A stretch of 64,000 nt of DNA from Pedobacter cryoconitis (GTDB lineage: Bacteria; Bacteroidota; Bacteroidia; Sphingobacteriales; Sphingobacteriaceae). Shown here one piece after another: positions 18,933 to 28,495 of this stretch; position 1 is the first letter of the stretch, and every line of letters begins with the position of its first letter. The DNA lies in NCBI RefSeq assembly GCF_014200605.1, contig NZ_JACHCE010000003.1, forward strand, positions 496,001-560,000, in the 5' to 3' direction. A model generated the notes under the pieces. It was not told the origin of the DNA and did not search any database. It saw nothing but the letters and a program-made list of their open reading frames with translations. The position numbers and the translations under genes were made by a program.

Positions 18933-18971
18933 AGGATATGAATTAATTATGGCACAAAATAATTGATATTT

Positions 18972-19003
18972 TTTGACTATTTTGAATATATATAGTAATT
19001 TTG
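18972..19003 (+). promoter_or_regulatory. Predicted metK promoter
   Basis: TTTG (18972-18975), 20 bases, then TAATTTTG (18996-19003) fit the Bacteroidota promoter pattern. Transcription would begin near 19009, exactly at the 5' edge of the riboswitch-like element. Confidence 0.65.
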
Positions 19004-19008
19004 CATTG

Positions 19009-19080
19009 TAAAGGTGGACTGATTTGCGATGTTATGCCAGCATGACGGGATTGCAACCACGTAAAAAAAAGTGCTAACCA
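19009..19080 (+). ncRNA. SAM-II-like riboswitch with an extended loop
   Basis: The RNA shows the SAM-II order of elements. There is a short P1 (GUGG 19014-19017 with CCAC 19057-19060), the loop sequence CUGAUUUG, then AUUGCAA, then an A-rich stretch ending in GUGCUAA (19071-19077). The last part can pair with UUGCA (19051-19055) to form the pseudoknot, with one bulged U. Between the two loop motifs an extra hairpin is inserted (GUUAUG / CAUGAC, loop CCAG). It stands in front of metK, whose product makes the ligand. The spacing to the start codon (about 85 bases) is longer than usual, so the mode of control is uncertain. Confidence 0.65.
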
Positions 19081-19164
19081 TTCATACACTTCATTTTACT
19101 GCCTGTTTAGACGGGATCATTGTCCATTTTAAAAAATTGTTGATTAACAAACTAATTATTTAAA

Positions 19165-20433
19165 ATGTCATATTTATTTACATCAGAATCTGTTTCTGAA
19201 GGCCATCCTGATAAAGTAGCAGATCAAATTTCGGATGCACTAATTGATAATTTTTTAGCATTTGATCCTGAATCAAAAGTTGCTTGCGAAACTTTAGTAA
19301 CTACCGGTCAGGTTTTTCTGGCTGGCGAAGTGAAATCAACAGCATATCTTGATGTACAGAAAATCGCAAGAGAGGTAATCAACAAAATTGGTTACACTAA
19401 AGGTGAATATATGTTTGATAGCAACTCTTGTAGTGTGTTATCTGCTATTCATGAGCAATCACCTGACATCAATCAGGGTGTAGATAAAGCTGACAAAACA
19501 ACTCAGGGAGCTGGTGACCAGGGAATGATGTTTGGTTATGCAACAAGAGAAACTGAAAACTTCATGCCTCTTGCACTTGACCTTGCACACAAAATCCTGA
19601 TTGAATTAGCTGCTATCCGTCGCGAAAACACTGAAATCAAGTATTTACGTCCTGATGCAAAATCACAGGTTACTTTAGAATATAATGATAACAATGAGCC
19701 GGTAAGAATCGATTCTATCGTGGTGTCGACACAGCATGATGATTTTGATGAAGAACAGGCTATGCTTAAAAAGATAAACGACGATATTATCAATATCCTT
19801 ATTCCACGTGTATCAAGCCAATATCCTCAGTTCAGCAAATTGTTTAACAAGGATATTAAATATCACATCAACCCAACTGGTAAATTTGTTATCGGTGGCC
19901 CGCATGGCGATACTGGTTTAACCGGAAGAAAAATCATCGTGGATACTTACGGTGGTAAAGGTGCTCACGGTGGTGGTGCATTCTCAGGAAAAGATCCATC
20001 TAAAGTTGACCGTTCGGCTGCTTATGCAACCAGACATATCGCTAAAAACTTAGTTGCAGCTGGTGTTGCTGACGAAATACTGGTACAGGTATCTTATGCA
20101 ATCGGTGTTGCTCAGCCTATGGGTATCTACGTAAATACTTACGGAACAGCTAAAGCTAAATCAGCAGATGGCAAATTGCTTACTGATGGTGAAATAGCGA
20201 AAGAAGTAGAAAAGATTTTCGATATGACTCCTTACGGTATTGAAACACGTTTAAAATTGCGTAACCCGATTTATTCAGAAACCGCAGCTTATGGTCACTT
20301 TGGTAAAAACAACGAAGTAATTACTAAAGTATTCAAAGCATCAAACGGTGTTGAAAAAGAAATCACAGTAGAATTATTTACCTGGGAAAAATTAGATTTC
20401 GTAGATGCTGTTAAAAAAGCATTTTCTCTATAA
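19165..20433 (+). CDS. metK: S-adenosylmethionine synthetase
   Basis: Makes S-adenosylmethionine from methionine and ATP. The 422 residues contain [18 protein letters not shown] at the N-terminus, [12 protein letters not shown] near residue 117, and [19 protein letters not shown] near residue 270, all diagnostic. The protein is slightly longer than enterobacterial MetK because of an insertion near residues 170-215. A SAM-sensing leader is likely upstream and a strong terminator follows. Confidence 0.97.
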   Translation: MSYLFTSESVSEGHPDKVADQISDALIDNFLAFDPESKVACETLVTTGQVFLAGEVKSTAYLDVQKIAREVINKIGYTKGEYMFDSNSCSVLSAIHEQSPDINQGVDKADKTTQGAGDQGMMFGYATRETENFMPLALDLAHKILIELAAIRRENTEIKYLRPDAKSQVTLEYNDNNEPVRIDSIVVSTQHDDFDEEQAMLKKINDDIINILIPRVSSQYPQFSKLFNKDIKYHINPTGKFVIGGPHGDTGLTGRKIIVDTYGGKGAHGGGAFSGKDPSKVDRSAAYATRHIAKNLVAAGVADEILVQVSYAIGVAQPMGIYVNTYGTAKAKSADGKLLTDGEIAKEVEKIFDMTPYGIETRLKLRNPIYSETAAYGHFGKNNEVITKVFKASNGVEKEITVELFTWEKLDFVDAVKKAFSL

Positions 20434-20456
20434 ACCTTTAAAGGTCTTAAAATTTT

Positions 20457-20491
20457 AAAAGAGCGTTGTCTTCACAGACAACGCTCTTTTT
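20457..20491 (+). terminator. Intrinsic terminator of metK
   Basis: A perfect 11-bp stem (20461-20471 and 20476-20486, loop TCAC), flanked by A's and followed by TTTTT. Confidence 0.92.
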
Positions 20492-20738
20492 CATTTAACC
20501 CTCATCCTGATATTTCTGCTGCAATTACAAGGCCCTTTGGCTGGCTTCTATTTGACTTCGCTATGAATCCACATTTTCTCCATAATGCTTTCACGTTGAG
20601 TCAATCTATTTACCGGGAAAAGGTGGACTCATAACCTAGACAATACGACCTCTTCTACCTCCGTTCTCCAGCTGTTATTCTGTTTAAAAAATGCAAAATC
20701 CCGGAATAAATCGTATCATTAGTCAATAATAAAAGATT

Positions 20739-22286
20739 ATGATACGCAGATTTATATTTATCCTGTTTATAGGGCTTCAATTTGGAAATGTTCATGCCCA
20801 GACCAAAACACCTGATCAGTTATACGGACAATTATTTATTGATGTACAAATGCAAAACGTGCTTAAGGACGGTAAAACATTTGTTGATTGCATCCCTAAA
20901 AGAGATCCTGCTAAAATTCTGGAAGATTATATGAAGCTGAAAAATGCAAAGGATAAGTTTAGCACGCTGGACTTTGTAAAAGCCAATTTCATCCTTCCTG
21001 ATACCAATACTACTATTGTGATCACCGGGAATAAACCAGTCGCAGCGCATATCAACCAACTTTGGGAAGCCTTGCGCCGTAAGCCAGCAAATAAGATCGC
21101 CAATAGCTCACTGTTAGACCTGCCTGCTCCATATATTGTACCGGGAGGCCGTTTCAGGGAGATTTACTATTGGGACAGCTACTTTACCATGTTAGGCCTT
21201 CAGGTATCCGGAGAAAACGAAACTATTGAAAATATGGTAAAGAATTTCGCATACCTGATTAAGCAGAACGGACATATTCCGAACGGGAACAGAAATTATT
21301 ATCTCAGCAGATCGCAGCCCCCATATTTCTCACTGATGGTGGAACTTCTTGCTCAAATCAAAGGAGATCAGGTATATTCAACTTATTTACCAGCATTGGA
21401 AAAAGAATATGCTTACTGGATGGATCAGTCAGCGCCGACTAAACATGTGGTTATCATGCCTGATGGAAGTAAATTAAACCGGTATTACGACCAGCTAAAT
21501 ACACCAAGACAAGAATCCTATAAAGAAGATGTATTGATTGGCAGACAGGCCGGGTCGAAAAATCCTGAAATCTATCGTGATATCAGGTCAGCAGCAGAAA
21601 GCGGATGGGATTTTAGCAGCAGATGGCTGGCTGACGGAATGCATTTAAACACCATTGAAACCACACAAATAGTTCCTGTAGATTTAAACTGCCTGTTATA
21701 TAATCTGGAACTAACCATTCAGAAATGTTATGCACTTAAACATAATACCGAAAAGCAGAAGTACTTTGAGTCTTTAGCTTTAAAAAGAAAGATCAGTATG
21801 CTGAAATATTTCTGGTCCCCGCAGCAGTCCTGGTTTACTGATTATAATATAAAAACCAAAAAACAGTCCCCGGTATTAAGTCTTGCCGGTATGTATCCAT
21901 TGTACTTTAAGCTGGCCAGTTTAAAACAGGCAAACCTGGTTAAAAACGTTTTACAGCAAAAATTCCTGAAACCGGGAGGATTGGTTTCTACTCCGCTCAA
22001 TACACATCAGCAATGGGATGCCCCTAACGGATGGGCTCCACTGCAATGGATGGCTATCAATGGATTAGGTAATTATGGCTTTCATGAGCTGGAAAAACAT
22101 GTGGCTGTACGCTGGATTAATTTAAATACTAATGTTTATAAAAGAACAGGAAAATTGATGGAGAAATACAATGTTGTTGATCTTGACTTGAAAGCCGGAG
22201 GAGGAGAATATGCTTCTCAGGATGGATTTGGATGGACAAATGGTGTATTACTTTCCCTGATGAAAAAATACGGCTACGCTAAATAA
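20739..22286 (+). CDS. treA: Periplasmic trehalase (GH37)
   Basis: Splits trehalose into two glucose molecules. Both family signatures are seen: PGGRFREIYYWDSYF from residue 135, and QQWDAPNGWAPLQW around residue 426. The catalytic-domain spacing and the 515 residues fit GH37. A signal peptide (FILFIGLQFGNVHAQ) directs it to the periplasm. A glycine-rich C-terminal motif (KAGGGEYASQDGFGWTNGV) is also classical. It is a single gene, followed by an unrelated small ORF. Confidence 0.94.
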   Translation: MIRRFIFILFIGLQFGNVHAQTKTPDQLYGQLFIDVQMQNVLKDGKTFVDCIPKRDPAKILEDYMKLKNAKDKFSTLDFVKANFILPDTNTTIVITGNKPVAAHINQLWEALRRKPANKIANSSLLDLPAPYIVPGGRFREIYYWDSYFTMLGLQVSGENETIENMVKNFAYLIKQNGHIPNGNRNYYLSRSQPPYFSLMVELLAQIKGDQVYSTYLPALEKEYAYWMDQSAPTKHVVIMPDGSKLNRYYDQLNTPRQESYKEDVLIGRQAGSKNPEIYRDIRSAAESGWDFSSRWLADGMHLNTIETTQIVPVDLNCLLYNLELTIQKCYALKHNTEKQKYFESLALKRKISMLKYFWSPQQSWFTDYNIKTKKQSPVLSLAGMYPLYFKLASLKQANLVKNVLQQKFLKPGGLVSTPLNTHQQWDAPNGWAPLQWMAINGLGNYGFHELEKHVAVRWINLNTNVYKRTGKLMEKYNVVDLDLKAGGGEYASQDGFGWTNGVLLSLMKKYGYAK

Positions 22287-22338
22287 AAACAAAACCATTT
22301 AAAGAGGGCTTTGTTTAATAAGCAAAAGAATCTTTATT

Positions 22339-22686
22339 ATGGAACAACCAGCTGAAATGAACACACTTAGCCAGATTTTAGAAAAATTGAGGCAAAAAGG
22401 GTTAGATAACGAAATAAAGATGACCGATCATGGCAAAATGCAGGGTGTCGGTCTGCACAAAATATATATACCCGAAGATCTGACTATCATAAAAACTTAT
22501 CGTTTTGAAGGTGACTCAGATCCTGGAGATAATTCTGTGCTTTATTTGTTAGAAGACAAAGACGGTCAGATCGGCTATATTATTGATGCCTATGGCATGT
22601 ATAGTTCTCATGAAGGAACAGGTTTTGATGACTTCCTGAAAAAAATCCCTACTGCCGACAGGGATATGCAAGAACTATTCAAGTAA
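22339..22686 (+). CDS. Conserved-looking small soluble protein
   Basis: A 115-residue soluble protein without signal peptide or membrane segment, beginning MEQPAEMNTLSQILEKLRQ. An alternating strand/turn pattern in the middle (HKIYIPEDLTIIKTYRFEG) suggests a small alpha/beta fold. I do not recognise a characterised family. Similar short proteins occur in Sphingobacteria as I recall, but I cannot assign a role. It lies 52 bases downstream of trehalase and may be read through. Confidence 0.65.
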   Translation: MEQPAEMNTLSQILEKLRQKGLDNEIKMTDHGKMQGVGLHKIYIPEDLTIIKTYRFEGDSDPGDNSVLYLLEDKDGQIGYIIDAYGMYSSHEGTGFDDFLKKIPTADRDMQELFK

Positions 22687-22694
22687 TTTTTAGA

Positions 22695-22732
22695 TTGAGC
22701 AAAGAGGAACAAACCCGTTTTTCTTTGCTCAA
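22695..22732 (+). terminator. Hairpin after the small ORF
   Basis: Inverted repeat TTGAGCAAAG / CTTTGCTCAA with an 18-base loop, extended outside by AAGTAA / TTACTT. It lacks a good T run, so its role as a terminator is uncertain. Confidence 0.45.
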
Positions 22733-22813
22733 TTACTTATCAGCAATTATTTCTTTATTCTATTTCAGCCCCATACTTCATTTCAAACTGAAGTATTAAC
22801 TTTTCAGGTTCGT

Positions 22814-22821
22814 TAATTTTG
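22814..22821 (+). promoter_or_regulatory. Possible -7 element of the P450 gene
   Basis: TAATTTTG matches TAnnTTTG, 18 bases before the P450 start. A matching TTG upstream is not evident. Confidence 0.35.
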
Positions 22822-22838
22822 GTGAAGCAAATAACCAA

Positions 22839-23960
22839 ATGGAAACAGGACTTATCATAGATTGGCATACTACAGACCCTCATACTTTTTATTTAAAGCA
22901 CCTTAAAGAACATCCTGTTCATTACGTTTCAGCACAACAGGGCTGGAATATATATGCTTATCGGCAAGCCAGAGAAATAATGCTTCATCAGGATGCACTC
23001 ATCCCTGAAATTAAAACCGGCCATACCGGTCTGAATCAAAATACCTTAAAACTAACCAGGCAACTAGCCCGTTTAAATAATTTTGAACAGCATAAAAAGT
23101 CAAGACAGGCTGCCATGCAGATTTATAACCAAATACAACCTGTTTCTGTTCATGATATTCTTAGCACCCTGCTCAAAGCGGGTACAACAAATAACAGTAT
23201 AGACTGGGTTAATACTATAGGCAAAAAATTACCTGCGCTTTATATCTTAAAAAGCTTAAATTTTGGACATGATGATTGTTTATATATCATTAATCACCTC
23301 TCAGCATTGGTTAAAATCATGTCTGTACAAAAAACAGCAGCCGAAATTATATTGCTGAATGAGCTCACTGATACCCTGTTCATCTTAGTACAAAAACACT
23401 TCTCCAATACGGATACAACCAGACATCTTACAGAAAATGACGAATGGACAGAGTTACTGATTTCTAATCTGATAGGCCTGCTGATTCAAAGTTATGATGC
23501 AGGGAGAGGTTTATTAACGAATACCCTGATTCAGCTGATCCGCAATCATCATCCTCTGCCGGGAAACAGAACAGAAGACTATTTCAAACAGGTAATCACT
23601 GAAACTTTACGTTTCGACCCACCGGTACATCTTACTAAAAGGATTGCCGGAAGAGATATCCTGATAGGTAATCAGGTTATAAAAAAGGGAGAAATGATTA
23701 CAATAGTACTGGCAGCAGCCAATCTTGACCCTCAAATATTTGAATCTTCATCAACTTATAACCCCTTAAGAGCTAATAACCACGAACACCTTACTTTTGG
23801 CGCGGGTCATCATCAGTGTCTGGCTAAACATTTAATGACAGAGCTGACTGCTGAGACCTTTAAGCTCTTATATCACCGAATCCAAATGCCGGAACAAGCT
23901 ATAAATTATGAACCATTGTTAAATGTCAGATTGGTTAAAAATCTATTTATCACCATTTAA
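22839..23960 (+). CDS. Cytochrome P450-like protein with altered I-helix
   Basis: Soluble bacterial P450 of 373 residues, a little short for the family. The heme loop FGAGHHQCLAKHL places the axial ligand at Cys327, the K-helix ExxR is E255-x-x-R258 (ETLRFDPP), and the meander motif is YNPLR. The I-helix reads DAGRGLL at residues 220-226: the acid and threonine that normally activate O2 (A-G-x-D/E-T) are replaced by Gly and Leu. The residue after the Cys loop is Ala instead of Gly. The substrate is unknown; the next gene encodes a small ABM-type monooxygenase, suggesting a two-gene pathway. Confidence 0.85.
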   Translation: METGLIIDWHTTDPHTFYLKHLKEHPVHYVSAQQGWNIYAYRQAREIMLHQDALIPEIKTGHTGLNQNTLKLTRQLARLNNFEQHKKSRQAAMQIYNQIQPVSVHDILSTLLKAGTTNNSIDWVNTIGKKLPALYILKSLNFGHDDCLYIINHLSALVKIMSVQKTAAEIILLNELTDTLFILVQKHFSNTDTTRHLTENDEWTELLISNLIGLLIQSYDAGRGLLTNTLIQLIRNHHPLPGNRTEDYFKQVITETLRFDPPVHLTKRIAGRDILIGNQVIKKGEMITIVLAAANLDPQIFESSSTYNPLRANNHEHLTFGAGHHQCLAKHLMTELTAETFKLLYHRIQMPEQAINYEPLLNVRLVKNLFITI

Positions 23961-23970
23961 AATCATTCAA

Positions 23971-24315
23971 ATGATCGCAGTAATTTTCGAAGTCATACCA
24001 GAAGAAGGTAAAATGACAGACTACCTTGCCATAGCCGCCAGTCTTAATCCTGTTTTGTCAACTATTCAGGGGTTTATTTCTATTGAAAGATTCCAAAGCC
24101 TGGTACATCCTGACAAGATTCTATCTCTTTCTTTTTGGGAGGATGAAAAAGCCATTATGCAGTGGAGGAATATCGAAATGCATCGTGAAGCACAATCAAA
24201 AGGCCATGATTCTGTTTTTAAGGATTATCACTTAAGGATCGCTACTGTTGTAAGAGATTATGGGATGTTTGACCGTAAAGAAGCCCCTTCAGATAGCAGA
24301 ACAGCACATGGTTAA
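23971..24315 (+). CDS. Antibiotic-biosynthesis-monooxygenase (ABM) domain protein
   Basis: A 114-residue dimeric ferredoxin-like (ABM) protein from the ATG at 23971 (MIAVIFEVIPEEGK), ten bases after the P450 stop; a longer frame begins at 23923 inside the P450 gene. Family blocks: GFISIERFQSL and SFWEDEKAIMQWRNIEMHREAQ. ABM proteins act as cofactor-free oxygenases, heme oxygenases or isomerases; this one has no clear heme ligand to decide between them. Confidence 0.85.
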   Translation: MIAVIFEVIPEEGKMTDYLAIAASLNPVLSTIQGFISIERFQSLVHPDKILSLSFWEDEKAIMQWRNIEMHREAQSKGHDSVFKDYHLRIATVVRDYGMFDRKEAPSDSRTAHG

Positions 24316-24350
24316 AAATCAACAGCTTATTGCCCGATTCCAATACTAAT

Positions 24351-24360
24351 CAAACGTTTG
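24351..24360. promoter_or_regulatory. Possible LacI-type operator
   Basis: A perfect palindrome CAAACGTTTG with a central CG, of the kind bound by LacI-family regulators, about 95 bases before the large secreted glycosidase gene. No LacI gene is in the window. Confidence 0.3.
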
Positions 24361-24454
24361 CGTTAATTTTCAGGGTCAAATCAGGGTTGTTTTCAGGTCT
24401 TTAGCAATAAAAATGAATACCTTCATCACGGGCAAATATCCCTAACCGAAGGTC

Positions 24455-27400
24455 ATGTTCAGATTAACCAAAGCAAAACTTCTATCAAAAGCAGTCCTTT
24501 TGACCGCTTTATTTTTCAGCATAAATTGCGCACAAACGCATGCACAGCAATTAAAATATGTATCGGGCAAAAGTAGCTGGGATGCAGATTCATTAGGAAA
24601 TCACCGCGCCGTTATTTTTGTTCCATCTGCAGGTACAGTAGCAAAGGCTGTAATTGACTGGCGAAGGAAAGATAATCCTGCAAATAAAGAAATCATTGTC
24701 GTTGATGCCCGTTCAAACAAACGCATATTCAACATCAAAACAGAAGCTATTTCACGGGAGACAGGAACGGTATATTTTGAACCTGTTTCGGGTGCAGGAA
24801 CCTATTATATTTATTACCTGCCTTTTCATGTTCAACCCGGTTCAAATTACCCGACTGCTATTTATAAAAAACCTTCGGACCGTGCAGCTGCTGCATGGAC
24901 AAGCAAAATAAATAAGCAGGCAATTGCAGCCAAAGTTGATTACCTGGAATCTTTTAATCAGTTAAACAGCTTTTATCCAATGGAAGTTATCGCCACTGCA
25001 AAAGAAGTAGAAAACCTGATCTCGAAAAACAAAGATCAGCCTTACCTGGTATTTCCTGAAGACAGGTTACATCCTATAAAGATGGAGAGAGACCTTCCTC
25101 AGCGATGGATTTTCAAAGGAACCTCCGGGAAATTCACAGATACGGCCAGCCGTGGCGAACATTACAGCTTCCAGTTGGGCTTGTATGCTTTCTCCAAAGA
25201 GCTGCACAATGTAAGCTTGAAATTTACCGATTTAAAAAGTACCGGTGGTGATATCATTGATTCGAAACTGTTGTCTTGTCTGAATACCGATGGCATAAAC
25301 TGGGATAATAGCGTGCTTAAGAAACAGATAGACATTAAAAAGGATAAAATTCAGGCTTTATGGTGTCTGCTGGATATCCCCGAAAACATAAAACCTGCTG
25401 TCTATAGCGGAATGGTAACTGTGATGGCCGATGGGATTACAGCAATTCCTGTACAAATCGAATTAGTCATAGGCCCGGAAAAGGCACTAAACGGCGGAGT
25501 GAATGAACCCTGGAAACAGACCCGTTTAACCTGGCTGAATTCTTCTCTGGGACAGAAAAATGAATTGATCAAACCCTATACCCCTTTAAAGATAAACGGA
25601 AATACGATCAGTTTATTAGGTAGAAAAATGACGCTTGGCAATGACGGTATGCCTGCACAGATCGAATCTTTTTTCACAGAAGAGATGACAGCGACCGATC
25701 AGCGTTCCCGCCCTTTACTCTACTCTCCTTTTGCACTGATTGCTGAAGAAACTGATGGTTCAAATCTCCGCTGGAAGACTGGTAAGCCTGACATCAGGCA
25801 GATTGAACCCGGTGAAGCAGTATGGACAGCTGTAAATACATCGCCCAAACTACGTATGGAGGTTAAGGGAAGTCTGGAATTTGATGGATTTGTCAATTAC
25901 TCCGTTAAACTTATTGCGTTGAAAGATGTTAGTTTTAAGGATATCAGAATGGTCATCCCCTTCAAAAAAGAAGTTGCGGAATATATGATGGGACTGAATC
26001 TGAAAGGGGGAAAAATACCAGCCGATTATAAATGGAAATGGGATGTTGCCCATAAAAATCAGGATGGGGCATGGATCGGAACTGTAAATGCTGGTTTACG
26101 TTTTTCATTAAAAGATGAACACTACACCCGCCCATTAAATACAAACTTCTATCTGGACAAACCGCTCTTATTGCCATCCTCCTGGGGAAACCACGATAAG
26201 GGCGGAATTGATATCCTGCAGAATGCTTTAAATACTTCTGTTACTAATTATAGTGGTGCAAGAGCAATGAAAACCGGCGATACACTGTATTATAATTTTA
26301 ACCTGATGATCACGCCATTCCATGCGCTCCATACTGAAGATCAATGGGCAACAAGATATTATCATAAATATAATAATGCAGATACTATTAAGGCTACCGG
26401 GGCAACTGTGATTAATATTCATCATGGAACTGCGATTAACCCTTATATCAATTATCCTTTTATCGCGCATAACGCGATGAAGAGTTATATAGATTCGGCG
26501 CATCACCTGGGCCTGAAAGTAAAAATTTATAATACCGTACGTGAAGTTTCCAATAGTGCTTATGAGCTTGCGCCATTAAGAAGCCTGGGGCATGAAGTAT
26601 TTTCACAAGGTAAAGGTGGTGGTTATGCCTGGCTACAGGAACATTTGAATGCAGATTATATTGCTGCCTGGTATGTACCAGAAGTGAAAGATGCAGCGAT
26701 TATCAATAGCGGAATGAGCCGCTGGCATAATTATTATGTAGAAGGCATGAGCTGGCTGGTAAAAAATGTGGGTATTGACGGCATATATCTGGATGATGTG
26801 GCTTATGACAGGACAACCATGAAGCGGATTAAAAGGGTGCTGACTCAAAATGGTCATCCCGGAATTATTGATCTGCATTCTGCTAATCAATATAATAAAC
26901 GCGATGGTTTTAATAACAGTGCCAATTTATACATGGACCATTTTCCTTATTTAAACAGGTTATGGTTTGGAGAAAACTTCGATTATCAGAACAATACTCA
27001 GGATTTTTACCTGACAGAAGTTTCAGGGATCCCATTTGGACTAATGGGCGAAATGCTTGAAGGGGGCGGAAACCCATGGAGGGGCATGGTTTATGGCATG
27101 ACCAACCGTATGCCCTGGTCTGACAATGCTGACCCGCGTCCAATCTGGAAGATCTGGGATAGTTTTGGTATTCAGGGCAGCAGGATGATTGGTTACTGGG
27201 TAAAAAACAACCCGGTTAAAATAGCACAGCATGATATTTTAGCTACTGTTTATTTAAAGGATAAGAAAGCACTGGTCGCTATAGCAAGCTGGGCAAAAGA
27301 AGATACAAAGATAAAACTAGTGATTGACTGGAAAAACTTAGGTATTGATCCGAAAAAAGCAAGCCTGACCGCACCAGCCATTCAGAACTTTCAGACCGCA

Positions 27401-27469
27401 AGGACTTTTTCTGCTGATGAAGAAATACCTGTTAAAAAAGGGCAGGGATTCCTGCTGATAATTGAATGA
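24455..27469 (+). CDS. Large secreted glycoside-hydrolase-like protein
   Basis: A 1004-residue exported protein (hydrophobic leader ending INCAQTHAQQ; a lipobox-like Cys is also present). The N-terminal 600 residues look like beta-sandwich modules. The region from about residue 640 onward looks like a TIM barrel, with INIHHGT, the strand GIDGIYLDD near residue 772 (candidate acidic catalytic residues), and a C-terminal beta domain. It resembles the DUF6067-type glycosidase domain of Bacteroidota, from memory only. The substrate is unknown. It is a single gene with a possible LacI site upstream. Confidence 0.65.
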   Translation: MFRLTKAKLLSKAVLLTALFFSINCAQTHAQQLKYVSGKSSWDADSLGNHRAVIFVPSAGTVAKAVIDWRRKDNPANKEIIVVDARSNKRIFNIKTEAISRETGTVYFEPVSGAGTYYIYYLPFHVQPGSNYPTAIYKKPSDRAAAAWTSKINKQAIAAKVDYLESFNQLNSFYPMEVIATAKEVENLISKNKDQPYLVFPEDRLHPIKMERDLPQRWIFKGTSGKFTDTASRGEHYSFQLGLYAFSKELHNVSLKFTDLKSTGGDIIDSKLLSCLNTDGINWDNSVLKKQIDIKKDKIQALWCLLDIPENIKPAVYSGMVTVMADGITAIPVQIELVIGPEKALNGGVNEPWKQTRLTWLNSSLGQKNELIKPYTPLKINGNTISLLGRKMTLGNDGMPAQIESFFTEEMTATDQRSRPLLYSPFALIAEETDGSNLRWKTGKPDIRQIEPGEAVWTAVNTSPKLRMEVKGSLEFDGFVNYSVKLIALKDVSFKDIRMVIPFKKEVAEYMMGLNLKGGKIPADYKWKWDVAHKNQDGAWIGTVNAGLRFSLKDEHYTRPLNTNFYLDKPLLLPSSWGNHDKGGIDILQNALNTSVTNYSGARAMKTGDTLYYNFNLMITPFHALHTEDQWATRYYHKYNNADTIKATGATVINIHHGTAINPYINYPFIAHNAMKSYIDSAHHLGLKVKIYNTVREVSNSAYELAPLRSLGHEVFSQGKGGGYAWLQEHLNADYIAAWYVPEVKDAAIINSGMSRWHNYYVEGMSWLVKNVGIDGIYLDDVAYDRTTMKRIKRVLTQNGHPGIIDLHSANQYNKRDGFNNSANLYMDHFPYLNRLWFGENFDYQNNTQDFYLTEVSGIPFGLMGEMLEGGGNPWRGMVYGMTNRMPWSDNADPRPIWKIWDSFGIQGSRMIGYWVKNNPVKIAQHDILATVYLKDKKALVAIASWAKEDTKIKLVIDWKNLGIDPKKASLTAPAIQNFQTARTFSADEEIPVKKGQGFLLIIE

Positions 27470-27699
27470 TTTTTGACGTCCAATTATGGATTATGATCTT
27501 TTTTATCAGATAATTTTATCCACTCATGTTACCAGTTTAGAATTAAACAATTAATTATCAAGCATTTAACAACACTTTCAGTGCAAAAACAATTTTAGTT
27601 TTTTTTATGTATGTCACCACTTAGGGAATTAATGTAAATTAACTTTGTATTGTGTGAATCTTTATAAGATTAGAAATCGTTCTTACCAACATTAATTTT

Positions 27700-27737
27700 A
27701 TACCTCATGGCTTTAGGTGTGTTTAGCCATGAGGTAT
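27700..27737 (+). terminator. Hairpin between convergent genes
   Basis: A 13-bp perfect inverted repeat (27700-27712 and 27725-27737, 12-base loop) between the stop codons of the glycosidase gene (plus) and the TetR gene (minus). It may end both transcripts, although the T runs are short. Confidence 0.55.
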
Positions 27738-27752
27738 TTATTCTGAATTTGT

Positions 27753-28412
27753 TTAAACGGCTTTCTTTTTTTTGCTTCCAAAACAGAGCTCCACTATTTT
27801 TCTGACAGCTTTCGTCATCTCTTCCCTCCCCGATTCAGTATTCAAATCAAGGCCGCACAGTGTGCTTGTATTTTTTTTAGTATGTAGTACTGAATAGTAA
27901 ATTCCACAGACAATAATTGCCGAAATTGCTCTGAAATTGATGTCTGAATCTTTAAAATAAGGATCAGTTAACTTTAAAAGCTCCTCTCCCATAGTTTCCC
28001 TTTTTTTACTCAGATCATTTAAAATATTACTCTTTTCCGAGATCTCCCAAAGAATGATACGCTGCATTTCGTCCTCATTGAAAAAGAAATCAAACTGGTT
28101 TTCAAAAATACCTGATACAAACTCAATCATGGTTTGTTTTTTATTAACCGCAGCAGTGGCATCACTTACCTTTTTAGAGAAAGTAACCCAATAATCTCTT
28201 TCTACCAGATAAGTTTCTATCAGGGCGTCTACAGTTCCAAAATAGCGATAGATCAGTTTTTTGCTCACATCTGCACTTTTGGCAATTGCGTTTACGCCTA
28301 ATCCCGTATACCCTTTTGACCGGATAATTTCCCCTACAGCATCAATAAGCTTACGCTCAGTCAATAATCTGTTTTTTGGTTCCGTTTTAAGTAAATCATT
28401 TTTCTCCGGCAT
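27753..28412 (-). CDS. TetR/AcrR-family transcriptional regulator
   Basis: A 219-residue regulator. The N-terminal helix-turn-helix is plain: LIDAVGEIIRSKGYTGLGVN, then AIAKSADVSKKLIYRYFGTV. The C-terminal ligand domain is unassigned. It has a basic tail (GSKKKKAV). It is flanked by the glycosidase gene and the tailocin operon end. The target is unknown; an inverted repeat lies just upstream. Confidence 0.9.
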   Translation of the reverse strand: MPEKNDLLKTEPKNRLLTERKLIDAVGEIIRSKGYTGLGVNAIAKSADVSKKLIYRYFGTVDALIETYLVERDYWVTFSKKVSDATAAVNKKQTMIEFVSGIFENQFDFFFNEDEMQRIILWEISEKSNILNDLSKKRETMGEELLKLTDPYFKDSDINFRAISAIIVCGIYYSVLHTKKNTSTLCGLDLNTESGREEMTKAVRKIVELCFGSKKKKAV

Positions 28413-28439
28413 AGCTCTTTCTTACGAATTTCTTCAAAA

Positions 28440-28476
28440 ATAGCGTTTTATGACCTCTTTATTTCTAATACGCTAT
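28440..28476. promoter_or_regulatory. Possible autoregulatory inverted repeat of the TetR gene
   Basis: Seven-base half-sites ATAGCGT (28440-28446) and ACGCTAT (28470-28476), with centres 30 bases apart, in the 80-base gap before the TetR start codon. Confidence 0.25.
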
Positions 28477-28495
28477 GTAAATCGCTTTATAAAGA

